Assembly (NCBI GenBank): GCA_030604165.1
Contig: JAUVWK010000230.1
Span: 1 to 5,107, forward strand
Reading direction: 5' to 3'
Source of the DNA: Alphaproteobacteria bacterium
Lineage (GTDB): Bacteria > Pseudomonadota > Alphaproteobacteria > UBA828
Length of the DNA: 5,107 nt
The translations under genes and the position numbers were made by a program. Every line of letters begins with the position of its first letter. The stretch's first letter is position 1. The notes beneath the pieces are model-generated. The model was not told the DNA's origin. It saw only the letters and a list, made by a program, of their open reading frames with translations, and made no database searches. Below, piece by piece: positions 1-5,107 of this stretch.

Positions 1-94
1 CCCAGGCGGGCGGCCCGCTCACGCCGCCGGCCAATAATAATATCAGCAGGGCAAGAGCGGCGCGGCGCGGCGCCAGCACGAAACCATAGGTCAT
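1..94 (-). CDS. N-terminal fragment of a secreted or membrane-anchored protein (truncated by window edge)
   Basis: Reading leftward from an ATG at 94, the frame is open to the window edge for 31 codons. It starts MTYGFVLAPRR and continues with AALALLILLLAGGVSG, followed by a proline-rich PPAW. This is the classic layout of a Sec signal peptide or a single N-terminal anchor: a basic n-region (two Arg), an uninterrupted hydrophobic core of about 11 residues, then small residues (AGGVSG) that could carry a signal peptidase I site. No lipobox cysteine is seen in the visible part. An in-frame ATG at 109 would add MWYRR, but it overlaps the predicted -10 box, so 94 is preferred; neither start has a clear Shine-Dalgarno sequence. 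The gene runs in the same direction as the glyoxalase-like gene, 131 bp downstream of its stop. The mature protein is outside the window, so no function can be assigned. The signal-peptide shape makes a real gene likely. Confidence 0.6.
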   Translation of the reverse strand, partial: MTYGFVLAPRRAALALLILLLAGGVSGPPAW

Positions 95-107
95 TCGGCG
101 ATACCAC

Positions 108-136
108 ATTATCTCAAACGTGGGTTAGGGCCTCAA
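108..136 (-). promoter_or_regulatory. Probable sigma70-type promoter for the leftward secreted-protein gene
   Basis: On the minus strand the sequence reads TTGAGG (136-131), exactly 17 bp of spacer (130-114), then GATAAT (113-108). Each hexamer differs from the TTGACA/TATAAT consensus at only one or two positions, and the spacing is ideal. Transcription would start about 7 bases past the -10 box, near 101, only some 7 bases before the ATG at 94, implying a very short or nearly leaderless transcript. The spacer is one full copy of a 19-bp tandem repeat and the -35 box lies at the edge of the next copy, so the repeats may control this promoter. The boxes are seen directly; activity is inferred. 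Confidence 0.5.
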
Positions 137-169
137 ACGTGGATTGGGGCCTTAGACGTGGGTTGGCAA
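113..169. repeat. Three tandem 19-bp direct repeats
   Basis: Three head-to-tail copies of 19 bp occupy 113-131, 132-150 and 151-169. The consensus is CTCAAACGTGGGTTGGGGC on the plus strand. Copies 1 and 2 differ at two positions; copy 3 is more diverged, at its start (CTTAGACG) and at its end (GGCAA). The most conserved core is ACGTGG(G/A)TT. The unit length is not a multiple of three and lies outside any likely gene, so it is not a coding repeat. A 19-bp period is close to two helical turns. The array overlaps the leftward promoter, which fits a multi-site operator, but a dispersed intergenic repeat family or chance slippage duplication is also possible. Confidence 0.75.
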
Positions 170-225
170 CGGGCCCGGATCATACTGCACCATGGCGCGC
201 TTGGCATCTGCCGGCCACAAGCTGC

Positions 226-639
226 TCACGCCTCGTAGGCGGATATTTCCACCAGATTATCGTCCGGGTCGCGCAGGTAGATCGAGCGCATCGGCCCCAG
301 CGCCCCGCTACGCTGGCAGGGGCCGAGCACGATCGTCATACTCGCGGCGCGCATCCGCGCGATAACCGCGTCGAGCGGCGCCGCGGTGACGAAGCAGATG
401 TCGATCGCGCCGGGCGCCGCCCGCGGTGCGTTGGGTTTGAATTCCCGCCCCGCCCGATGCAGGTTGATCTTTTGCCGGCCGAAATGGAGCGCCTTGCGCG
501 TCGTTCCTTCGGCCTCGAAGGTGGCCACCGTCATGCCCAGCACGGTCTCATAGAAGGCGCAGGTGGTATCCGGGTCGCGGACCGTAAACACGATGTGGTC
601 GATCCGCTCGATGGTCGCGCCCGTCTTTGTCGCACCCAT
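226..639 (-). CDS. Glyoxalase/bleomycin-resistance-fold (VOC superfamily) protein, GLOD5-like
   Basis: This 137-residue single-domain VOC protein matches the GLOD5 / 'VOC family virulence protein' group as I recall it. The landmarks are RIDHIVFTVRD near the N-terminus (residues 12-22), FYETVLGM (29-36), KALHFGRQKINLHRAGREF (49-67), a mid-protein IDICFVT strand (79-85) and the ending SIYLRDPDDNLVEISAY (119-135). His15, His61 and Glu131 sit where metal ligands lie in this fold. Family members are metal-dependent lyases, isomerases or dioxygenases on small substrates; the substrate here is unknown, and a role in methylglyoxal detoxification would be a guess. The start is uncertain: ATG 639 sits just before the domain and has GAGGAG upstream, ATG 663 would give 145 residues (adding MASDNEEP), and GTG 702 would give 158. 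It lies divergent from serC, so it is not part of that operon. No signal peptide is seen, so it is probably cytoplasmic. Confidence 0.9.
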   Translation of the reverse strand: MGATKTGATIERIDHIVFTVRDPDTTCAFYETVLGMTVATFEAEGTTRKALHFGRQKINLHRAGREFKPNAPRAAPGAIDICFVTAAPLDAVIARMRAASMTIVLGPCQRSGALGPMRSIYLRDPDDNLVEISAYEA

Positions 640-642
640 GGG

Positions 643-648
643 CTCCTC
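643..648 (-). promoter_or_regulatory. Shine-Dalgarno candidate GAGGAG for the VOC gene
   Basis: The minus strand reads GAGGAG followed by only three bases (CCC) before the ATG at 639. The match to the anti-SD is strong but the spacing is tighter than the usual 5-9 bases. It favours the 639 start over the in-frame ATG at 663, which lacks any purine-rich site upstream, but does not settle the question because the same bases encode part of the longer product (Glu-Glu). Confidence 0.4.
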
Positions 649-707
649 GTTGTCAGACGCCATTTCGCCAAGACTGCGGTCTCGGTCGACGCACTGCACC
701 ACACGCG

Positions 708-736
708 TTGACGCCCTGCAACACGCCTCCTACTAT
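708..736 (+). promoter_or_regulatory. Probable sigma70-type promoter of the serC-serA operon
   Basis: TTGACG (708-713) and TACTAT (731-736) are separated by exactly 17 bp. The -35 box misses the consensus at one position and the -10 box at one position (TACTAT against TATAAT, counting the central CT/TA change as at most two). Transcription would begin near 743, leaving a leader of about 58 bases before the serC ATG at 801. The leader shows no tRNA-like or attenuator-like structure that I can recognise. It is the only promoter-like site in the divergent region with good boxes and spacing in this direction. Confidence 0.6.
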
Positions 737-800
737 CCGGCCGCCGAGCCCCGCCAGGTCGCGGTCGCGCGGCTGCCAAGAACAGTGAAGACCTGCCGCC

Positions 801-1961
801 ATGAAACCCACCGCCCGCCCGAACAACCCGTGTTTCTCGTCCGGGCCGTGCGCCAAGCGGCCTGGCTGGACGCCCGCCGCGCTCGACGGCGCGCTGCTCG
901 GCCGCTCGCATCGTTCGAAAGGGGCGCTCGCCCGCATTACCGAGATGTTCGAGCGCTCGCGCGCATTGCTCGGCCTGCCCGACGAATGGCGCTTGGCCTT
1001 GGTGCCGGCCTCCGACACCGGGGCGATGGAGATGGCCATGTGGTCCATGCTCGGCGCCCGGGGGGTCGATTTTCTGACCTGGGAGAATTTCGGCTCGGTC
1101 TGGGTGACCGACGGCATCAAGCAGCTAGGCCTCGAGGACGCCCGCGTGCTGAGCGCCGAGTACGGGCAGTTGCCCGATCTGAGCCAGGTGGACCCCGCGC
1201 GCGACACGGTGTTCGTCTGGAACGGCACCACCTCGGGCGTCATGGTGCCGGACGGCGATTGGATCGCGGACGACCGCGCGGGCGTCACCATCTGCGACGC
1301 CACCTCGGCGGTCTTCGCCTACGATCTGCCGTGGCGCAAGCTCGATGCCACGAGCTATTCCTGGCAAAAGGTGATGGGCGGAGAGGCCGGCTTCGGCATG
1401 CTTGTGTTGAGCCCGCATGCGGTGGCGCGGCTGGAGAGCTACCAGCCGCCTTGGCCGCTGCCCAAGCTGTTTCGCTTGACCAAGGCGGGCGTGCTGGACG
1501 AAGGCGTCTTCCGCGGCCAAACCATCAACACTATCTCCATGCTCTGCGTTGAAGACGCGCTCGACGCCTTGCGGTGGATGGAGCAGATCGGCGGACGGCC
1601 GGGCATGATGGCGCGCGGCCAGGCCAATTTCGAGGCCATCGAAGGCTGGGTCGCGGCCTCTGACTGGCTCGGTTTCCTGGCCCAGGATCCGCCCACTCGG
1701 TCGCGGACCTCGGTTTGCCTCAGCATCGTCGATCCGTGGTTCGGCGCGCTCGAGCAAGAGCGTCAGCGCGCCTTGGTCAAGGAGATGGCCCAGCATCTTG
1801 AAGCGGAAGGCGCGGGTTACGACATCAGCACCCACAGGGCCGCTCCACCCGGCCTCAGATTGTGGGCCGGCGGCACCGTGGAGCGGGCGGACCTGGAGGC
1901 GTTGTTCCCGTGGCTCGATTGGGCCTGGGCAACGGTTCGCGACGCGGCGCGCGCCAACTGA
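801..1961 (+). CDS. serC: Phosphoserine aminotransferase
   Basis: SerC is a cytoplasmic PLP enzyme that moves the amino group of glutamate to 3-phosphohydroxypyruvate, giving O-phosphoserine; in many bacteria it also acts on the 4-phosphohydroxythreonine route to pyridoxal phosphate. The 386-residue protein is full length for the family and looks like the alphaproteobacterial/archaeal-like branch (the TIGR01365-type group) rather than the E. coli type. Visible landmarks are FSSGPCAKRPGW (12-23) and LGRSHRS (33-39) for substrate phosphate and dimer contacts, NGTTSGV (141-147), ICDATSA with Asp166 expected to pair with the pyridine nitrogen, and SYSWQKVMGGE with Lys190 as the PLP Schiff-base lysine. 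NTISM (243-247) probably reaches the partner subunit's site. The ATG at 801 starts at the expected place, though its Shine-Dalgarno is weak. serA follows by 12 bp, making an operon of consecutive pathway steps. Function is confident; subtype is by recall. Confidence 0.96.
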   Translation: MKPTARPNNPCFSSGPCAKRPGWTPAALDGALLGRSHRSKGALARITEMFERSRALLGLPDEWRLALVPASDTGAMEMAMWSMLGARGVDFLTWENFGSVWVTDGIKQLGLEDARVLSAEYGQLPDLSQVDPARDTVFVWNGTTSGVMVPDGDWIADDRAGVTICDATSAVFAYDLPWRKLDATSYSWQKVMGGEAGFGMLVLSPHAVARLESYQPPWPLPKLFRLTKAGVLDEGVFRGQTINTISMLCVEDALDALRWMEQIGGRPGMMARGQANFEAIEGWVAASDWLGFLAQDPPTRSRTSVCLSIVDPWFGALEQERQRALVKEMAQHLEAEGAGYDISTHRAAPPGLRLWAGGTVERADLEALFPWLDWAWATVRDAARAN

Positions 1962-1964
1962 GGA
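1960..1964 (+). promoter_or_regulatory. serA ribosome binding site overlapping the serC stop
   Basis: The serC stop codon TGA runs into GAGGA, which ends nine bases before the serA ATG at 1974. Because the site uses the last bases of serC, ribosomes finishing serC would keep it unfolded, so translational coupling of the two serine-pathway genes is plausible. The site also supports ATG 1974 as the serA start. Confidence 0.6.
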
Positions 1965-1973
1965 ACAACCGCC

Positions 1974-3566
1974 ATGCCCACAACAGCCAAGCCGAAGGTC
2001 TTGATTTCCGATGCCATGAGCCCGCGGGCCGTCGAGGTGTTCGAGAGCCATGGCGTCGAGGTCGAGGTGAGCACCGGCCTCGATCCGGCAGCGCTGAAGG
2101 CCGCCATCGGCTCGTATGACGGGCTCGCGGTGCGCTCGGCCAGCAAGGTTACGGCCGAGATCATCGCCGCCGGCGAGCGCTTGTCGGTGATCGGGCGCGC
2201 CGGTATCGGTGTCGATAATATCGACCTCGAGGCCGCTACCGCGCGCGGTATCGTGGTGATGAACACGCCGCTCGGCAACTCGGTCACCACCGCCGAACAC
2301 GCCATCGCGTTGATGTTTGCGCTGGCCCGCCAAATTCCCCAGGCCGACAGCTCGACCCAGGGCGGCAAGTGGGAAAAAAGCCGCTTCATGGGCGTCGAAA
2401 TCCGCAACAAGGTGTTGGGCATTATCGGTTGCGGCAAGATCGGCGCGATCGTCGCGAGCCTCGGGCTCGGCCTGAAGATGCGGGTGATCGTCTTCGATCC
2501 CTACTTGCCGGCCGAGCGCGCCGCCACGCTCGGCGTCGAGAAGGTCGAATTCGACGATCTCCTCGCGCGCGCCGATTTTATCACCCTGCACGTGCCGATC
2601 ACCGACGAGACCCGCAATCTCATCGACGCCAAGGCCCTGGCCAAGACCCGCCCGGGCGTGCGCATCATCAATTGCGCGCGCGGCGGGTTGATCGTGGAGC
2701 CCGACCTCAAGGCCGCCATGGAGAGCGGCCAGGTGGCGGGCGCCGCGCTCGACGTCTATGCCGAGGAGCCGGCGAAGGAGAACGCCCTGTTCGGCATGGC
2801 GCAGTTGGTGGCGACGCCGCACCTCGGCGCCGCGACCAGCGAGGCGCAAGAGAATGTCGCCGTTCAGATCGCCGAGCAGATGAGCGATTTTCTCCTCGGC
2901 GGCGCCGTCGCCAACGCGGTCAACATGCCGTCGGTGGCGGCCGAGGACATGCCCAGGCTGCTGCCCTATATGAAATTGGCGGAGCAGCTCGGCAGCTTCG
3001 CGGGGCAGCTTACGGAGACGGGGCTGAAGGCGGCGACCATCGAGTATGAGGGCGCGGCGGCAACGCTCAACACCAAGCCGCTCACCGCCGTCGTCTTGAA
3101 AGGTCTGCTCTCGCCGCTCTTGGATTCGGTCAACATGGTCAACGCGCCGCTGCTGGCGCGCCAGCGCGGCATCGATGTGCGCGTGGTGACGCGCGATCAG
3201 GCGGAAGGCTATCAAACGCTGATCCGCCTCACCGTCTCGACGGAGCGGCAGGAACGCTGCGTCGCGGGAACGCTGTTCGTCGAGAACCGGCCGCGCATCG
3301 TCCGCGTCAAGGGGATCGATATCGAGGCCACACTATCGGCACACATGCTCTATATCACCAACGAGGACAGGCCCGGCCTGATCGGCGGCGTCGGCAAGGT
3401 GCTGAGTGAAGCGGAGATCAACGTCGCCACCTTCAACTTGGGTCGCGTGGCGCCGGGCGGCCACGCAATCGCGCTGATCGCGGTGGATTCGCCCGTGCCG
3501 GACGACGTCGTCGACCGCCTGCGTCGTTTGCCCAGCGTCACTCAAGCAAAGACCCTAAACTTCTAG
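1974..3566 (+). CDS. serA: D-3-phosphoglycerate dehydrogenase, long ACT-domain type
   Basis: SerA oxidises 3-phosphoglycerate to 3-phosphohydroxypyruvate with NAD, the committed step of serine synthesis, in the cytoplasm. The 530-residue protein has the long three-part layout. The split substrate-binding/Rossmann region spans about 1-315, with the nucleotide loop GCGKIG at 152-157 and the adenosine-ribose aspartate in VFDPY at Asp175. The catalytic set is Arg236 (NCARGG), Glu265 (YAEEP) and His283 (TPHLGAAT), which by recall are the same positions as in human PHGDH. An intervening domain covers about 320-450, followed by a C-terminal ACT domain from about 457 with MLYITNEDRPGLIGGVG (458-474), the usual effector-binding turn. 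The ACT domain suggests serine feedback control, though long-type enzymes vary in serine sensitivity. It sits 12 bp after serC in the same operon. All catalytic residues are present, so it should be active. Confidence 0.97.
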   Translation: MPTTAKPKVLISDAMSPRAVEVFESHGVEVEVSTGLDPAALKAAIGSYDGLAVRSASKVTAEIIAAGERLSVIGRAGIGVDNIDLEAATARGIVVMNTPLGNSVTTAEHAIALMFALARQIPQADSSTQGGKWEKSRFMGVEIRNKVLGIIGCGKIGAIVASLGLGLKMRVIVFDPYLPAERAATLGVEKVEFDDLLARADFITLHVPITDETRNLIDAKALAKTRPGVRIINCARGGLIVEPDLKAAMESGQVAGAALDVYAEEPAKENALFGMAQLVATPHLGAATSEAQENVAVQIAEQMSDFLLGGAVANAVNMPSVAAEDMPRLLPYMKLAEQLGSFAGQLTETGLKAATIEYEGAAATLNTKPLTAVVLKGLLSPLLDSVNMVNAPLLARQRGIDVRVVTRDQAEGYQTLIRLTVSTERQERCVAGTLFVENRPRIVRVKGIDIEATLSAHMLYITNEDRPGLIGGVGKVLSEAEINVATFNLGRVAPGGHAIALIAVDSPVPDDVVDRLRRLPSVTQAKTLNF

Positions 3567-3604
3567 AGCGCGGCGCTCGGGCGGTTTGCCGCTGTCGTCG
3601 CCCG
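3566..3604 (+). other. Weak GC-rich hairpins between serA and hisZ
   Basis: Right after the serA stop, GAGCG (3566-3570) and CGCTC (3574-3578) can pair around a three-base loop. CGGGCG (3578-3583) can pair with CGCCCG (3599-3604) across a 15-base loop. Neither is followed by a run of T, so this is not a convincing intrinsic terminator. It could slow polymerase, protect the 3' end of a serC-serA mRNA, or simply reflect high GC content. Confidence 0.25.
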
Positions 3605-3609
3605 CTCCT

Positions 3610-3618
3610 TGGTATAAG
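3610..3618 (+). promoter_or_regulatory. Possible extended -10 promoter element before hisZ
   Basis: The sequence TGGTATAAG contains a TATAAG hexamer preceded by TG one base upstream, the extended -10 pattern that can work without a good -35 box; no -35 box at proper spacing is seen. A start near 3625 would leave about six bases before the hisZ ATG at 3631, an almost leaderless message. It is an AT-rich spot in a very GC-rich region, which makes it stand out, but it could equally be chance, with hisZ read from the serC promoter. Confidence 0.3.
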
Positions 3619-3630
3619 CTGCCTCGCGCC

Positions 3631-4800
3631 ATGGACGATCTTGCCAAAAAAGCACTGCTCCCGGCGGGTCTGCAGGACCTTCTGCCGCCCGACGCCGCGG
3701 TCGAGGCCGCGGTGGCCGAGCGGCTCCTCGCCTGCTTTGCGCGTTTTGGCTATGAGCGCGTGAAGCCGCCGCTGGTCGAGTTCGAGGAGGGCTTGCTCGA
3801 CGGCACCGGCGCGGGGCTGGCCAATCAGACTTTCCGACTAATGGACCCGGTCTCGCAGCGCATGATGGCGGTGCGCAGCGACATGACGCCGCAAGTCGCA
3901 CGGATCGCGGCGACGCGTCTCAGTCATAGCCCGCGCCCGCTGCGCCTGAGCTATGCCGGCGACATTTTGCGGGTTCGCGGCAGCGAGCTGCGTCCGGAGC
4001 GGCAGTTCGGCCAGGTCGGTATCGAGATGATCGGCGCCAGCGCGCCGGCGGGCGACGCGGAGGTCATTCTGTTGGCGGTCGAGGCGCTGAAGTCGCTCGA
4101 CGTCTCGGGCCTGGCCGTCGATTTGAATTCGCCCACGCTGGTCACCGCCGAGCTCGACGCGCTGGCGCTCGAGGACGCGGCGCGGGCGCGGCTGCGCCAG
4201 GCGCTGGATCGCAAGGAGGCGGCCGAGGTTGCCGCGCTCGGCGGGCCGGCGGCGGATCTATTGGGCGGCCTCGTGGCCGCCACGGGCCCGGCCAAATCGG
4301 CGCTCGGCGCGCTGGCCGGCCTGGACCTGCCCACCGCGGCGCAAGGCGCGGCCGAGACGCTCGCCGCCGTGGCGCGTATCGTGCACGAAGCCGCGCCCGA
4401 CATCATACTCACCGTGGATCCCGTGGAGCAGCGCGGCTTCGAGTACCAAACCGGCGTGAGTTTCACCGTCTTCGCCCGCGGCGTGCGGGGCGAGTTGGGC
4501 CGGGGCGGAGGCTACCCCGTGGGGTTCGAGGCACGGCGCGCGGGACCGGCCGAAGCCGCCGTGGGCTGTACGCTTTATCTGGATTCGCTGCTGCGGGCGC
4601 TGCCTCGCGGGGAGCGCGGGCGCCGCATATTCTTGCCCGCCGGAACCGCGTGGGCTGCCGGCGACAGCCTACGCGCCGACGGCTGGATCACGGTGGCCGG
4701 GCTGGCGCCGGTCGATGATGCGGTGGCGGAGGCCGGACGCCTTGGCTGTTCGCATCTGTGGGCCGGCGGCCGCGTGCAGCCGACCGACGGGCAGGTCTAG
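3631..4800 (+). CDS. hisZ: ATP phosphoribosyltransferase regulatory subunit
   Basis: HisZ is a paralogue of the histidyl-tRNA synthetase catalytic core that joins the short catalytic HisG to form the ATP phosphoribosyltransferase complex, the first step of histidine synthesis, and mediates histidine feedback. The 389-residue protein shows class II synthetase features: GLQDLLPP (13-20), a motif 1-like helix with FGYERVKPPLVEF (39-51), VRSDMTPQVARI (81-92), motif 2-like LSYAGDILRVRG through FGQVGIEMIG (106-135), RGFEYQTG (268-275) in place of the synthetase RGLDYY-type segment, and GELGRGGGY (287-295) as the motif 3-like turn. The RSDMTPQ form and the lack of a C-terminal anticodon-binding domain point to HisZ, not HisS. 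ATG 3631 is chosen because it begins just before the conserved core; a TTG at 3586 would add 15 unconserved-looking residues. It lies 64 bp after serA and 5 bp before purA. A separate short hisG must exist elsewhere in the genome. Confidence 0.93.
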   Translation: MDDLAKKALLPAGLQDLLPPDAAVEAAVAERLLACFARFGYERVKPPLVEFEEGLLDGTGAGLANQTFRLMDPVSQRMMAVRSDMTPQVARIAATRLSHSPRPLRLSYAGDILRVRGSELRPERQFGQVGIEMIGASAPAGDAEVILLAVEALKSLDVSGLAVDLNSPTLVTAELDALALEDAARARLRQALDRKEAAEVAALGGPAADLLGGLVAATGPAKSALGALAGLDLPTAAQGAAETLAAVARIVHEAAPDIILTVDPVEQRGFEYQTGVSFTVFARGVRGELGRGGGYPVGFEARRAGPAEAAVGCTLYLDSLLRALPRGERGRRIFLPAGTAWAAGDSLRADGWITVAGLAPVDDAVAEAGRLGCSHLWAGGRVQPTDGQV

Positions 4801-4805
4801 ACGAG

Positions 4806-5107
4806 ATGGGAAACGTCGCCGTTGTCGGTGCCCAGTGGGGCGATGAAGGAAAAGGCAAGATCGTCGACTGGCTGTCGCATCGAGCCGATGTCGTGGTGCG
4901 CTTTCAAGGCGGGCACAATGCCGGGCACACCCTGGTGGTCGACGGCGTCGTCTACAAACTGAGCCTGCTGCCCTCAGGCGTGGTGCGCGGCGGCAAGCTT
5001 TCCATCATCGGCAATGGCGTGGTCATCGATCCCTGGGCGCTGACCGATGAAATCGCCGAGATGGCGAGCAAGGGCATCGCGACCTCGCCCGACAACCTGA
5101 TGATCGC
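4806..5107 (+). CDS. purA: Adenylosuccinate synthetase, N-terminal part (truncated by window edge)
   Basis: PurA joins IMP and aspartate with GTP hydrolysis to form adenylosuccinate, the first step of the AMP branch of purine synthesis. The window holds the first 100 codons of an expected ~430. The hallmark P-loop VVGAQWGDEGKGKIVD (residues 6-21) and FQGGHNAGHT (33-42) are intact. Asp13 and His41, the catalytic pair in E. coli PurA, fall at the same numbers here. The frame stays open to the last base, so the truncation is due to the window edge and not a mutation. The ATG at 4806 lies 5 bp after the hisZ stop; an AGG at 4793-4795, inside the end of hisZ, is a weak ribosome-binding candidate. 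The spacing suggests co-transcription and possible translational coupling with hisZ. Assignment is certain from the signature motifs. Confidence 0.98.
   Translation, partial: MGNVAVVGAQWGDEGKGKIVDWLSHRADVVVRFQGGHNAGHTLVVDGVVYKLSLLPSGVVRGGKLSIIGNGVVIDPWALTDEIAEMASKGIATSPDNLMI

Noticed and set aside
58..74. A short CGCGG-type run in the first gene
   Set aside because: It is only three to four short units and encodes the Ala/Pro/Arg n-region of the signal peptide; ordinary for high GC.
152..193. A 13-codon minus-strand frame (MVQYDPGPLPTHV) ending inside repeat copy 3, upstream of the secreted-protein gene
   Set aside because: There is no ribosome binding site, and it would lie upstream of the predicted promoter, so it could not act as a leader peptide for that transcript.
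170..225. Possible terminator after the VOC gene
   Set aside because: Short GC palindromes such as GGGCCC are present, but there is no sizeable stem followed by a T run on the minus strand.
139..711. A 190-codon plus-strand open frame antisense to the VOC gene
   Set aside because: It mirrors the VOC gene, is Arg/His-rich and motif-free, and the VOC protein on the other strand is clearly conserved in family features.
1125..3215. A 696-codon open frame on the minus strand, antisense to most of serC and serA
   Set aside because: Its product is dominated by Arg, His, Ala, Gly and Asp with no recognisable motif, the pattern expected from the complement of a GC-rich gene whose third positions are G/C. 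Two certain genes occupy the other strand.
4258..4449. Small overlapping open frames on both strands within hisZ
   Set aside because: They are out-of-frame shadows of the GC-rich hisZ coding sequence with no start signals or motifs.
3631..4800. Reading this gene as histidyl-tRNA synthetase (hisS)
   Set aside because: It lacks the C-terminal anticodon-binding domain, has RSDMTPQ instead of the RPEGT-type segment, and sits next to purA as hisZ typically does.

Overview
The window is GC-rich (roughly two thirds G+C by eye) and densely coding. It looks like a chromosomal segment of an alphaproteobacterium, probably of the Rhodospirillales or a related lineage. The inference rests on the gene order serC-serA-hisZ-purA, on a SerC of the alphaproteobacterial/archaeal-like type, on a long SerA with a C-terminal ACT domain, and on HisZ, which occurs in lineages with short-form HisG. 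There are no mobile elements, CRISPR arrays, tRNA or rRNA genes that I can see.

Left part (1-640), minus strand. The first 94 bases hold the start of a minus-strand gene whose first ~31 residues form a clear signal peptide or N-terminal membrane anchor; the rest lies outside the window, so its function cannot be told. Directly upstream of it are three tandem 19-bp repeats (113-169) that overlap a well-formed promoter reading leftward. Next comes a complete minus-strand glyoxalase/VOC-fold gene (226-639) of the GLOD5-like type.

Middle and right (640-5107), plus strand. A divergent intergenic region carries a good sigma70-type promoter (708-736) reading into serC (801-1961). serA follows after 12 bp, with its ribosome binding site overlapping the serC stop codon. 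serA and serC catalyse the first two steps of the phosphorylated serine pathway: SerA oxidises 3-phosphoglycerate to 3-phosphohydroxypyruvate, which SerC transaminates to phosphoserine. After a 64-bp gap with weak hairpins and a possible extended -10 box comes hisZ (3631-4800), the regulatory subunit of the first enzyme of histidine synthesis. purA (4806 to the window end, truncated) starts 5 bp after hisZ and encodes adenylosuccinate synthetase of the AMP branch of purine synthesis.

The plus-strand genes therefore form a likely biosynthetic operon joining serine, histidine and purine metabolism. These pathways share metabolites: serine supplies one-carbon units for purines, and histidine synthesis consumes ATP and returns AICAR to the purine pathway. 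This is mainly a housekeeping region. I found no convincing new system; the item most worth following up is the repeat array over the leftward promoter.
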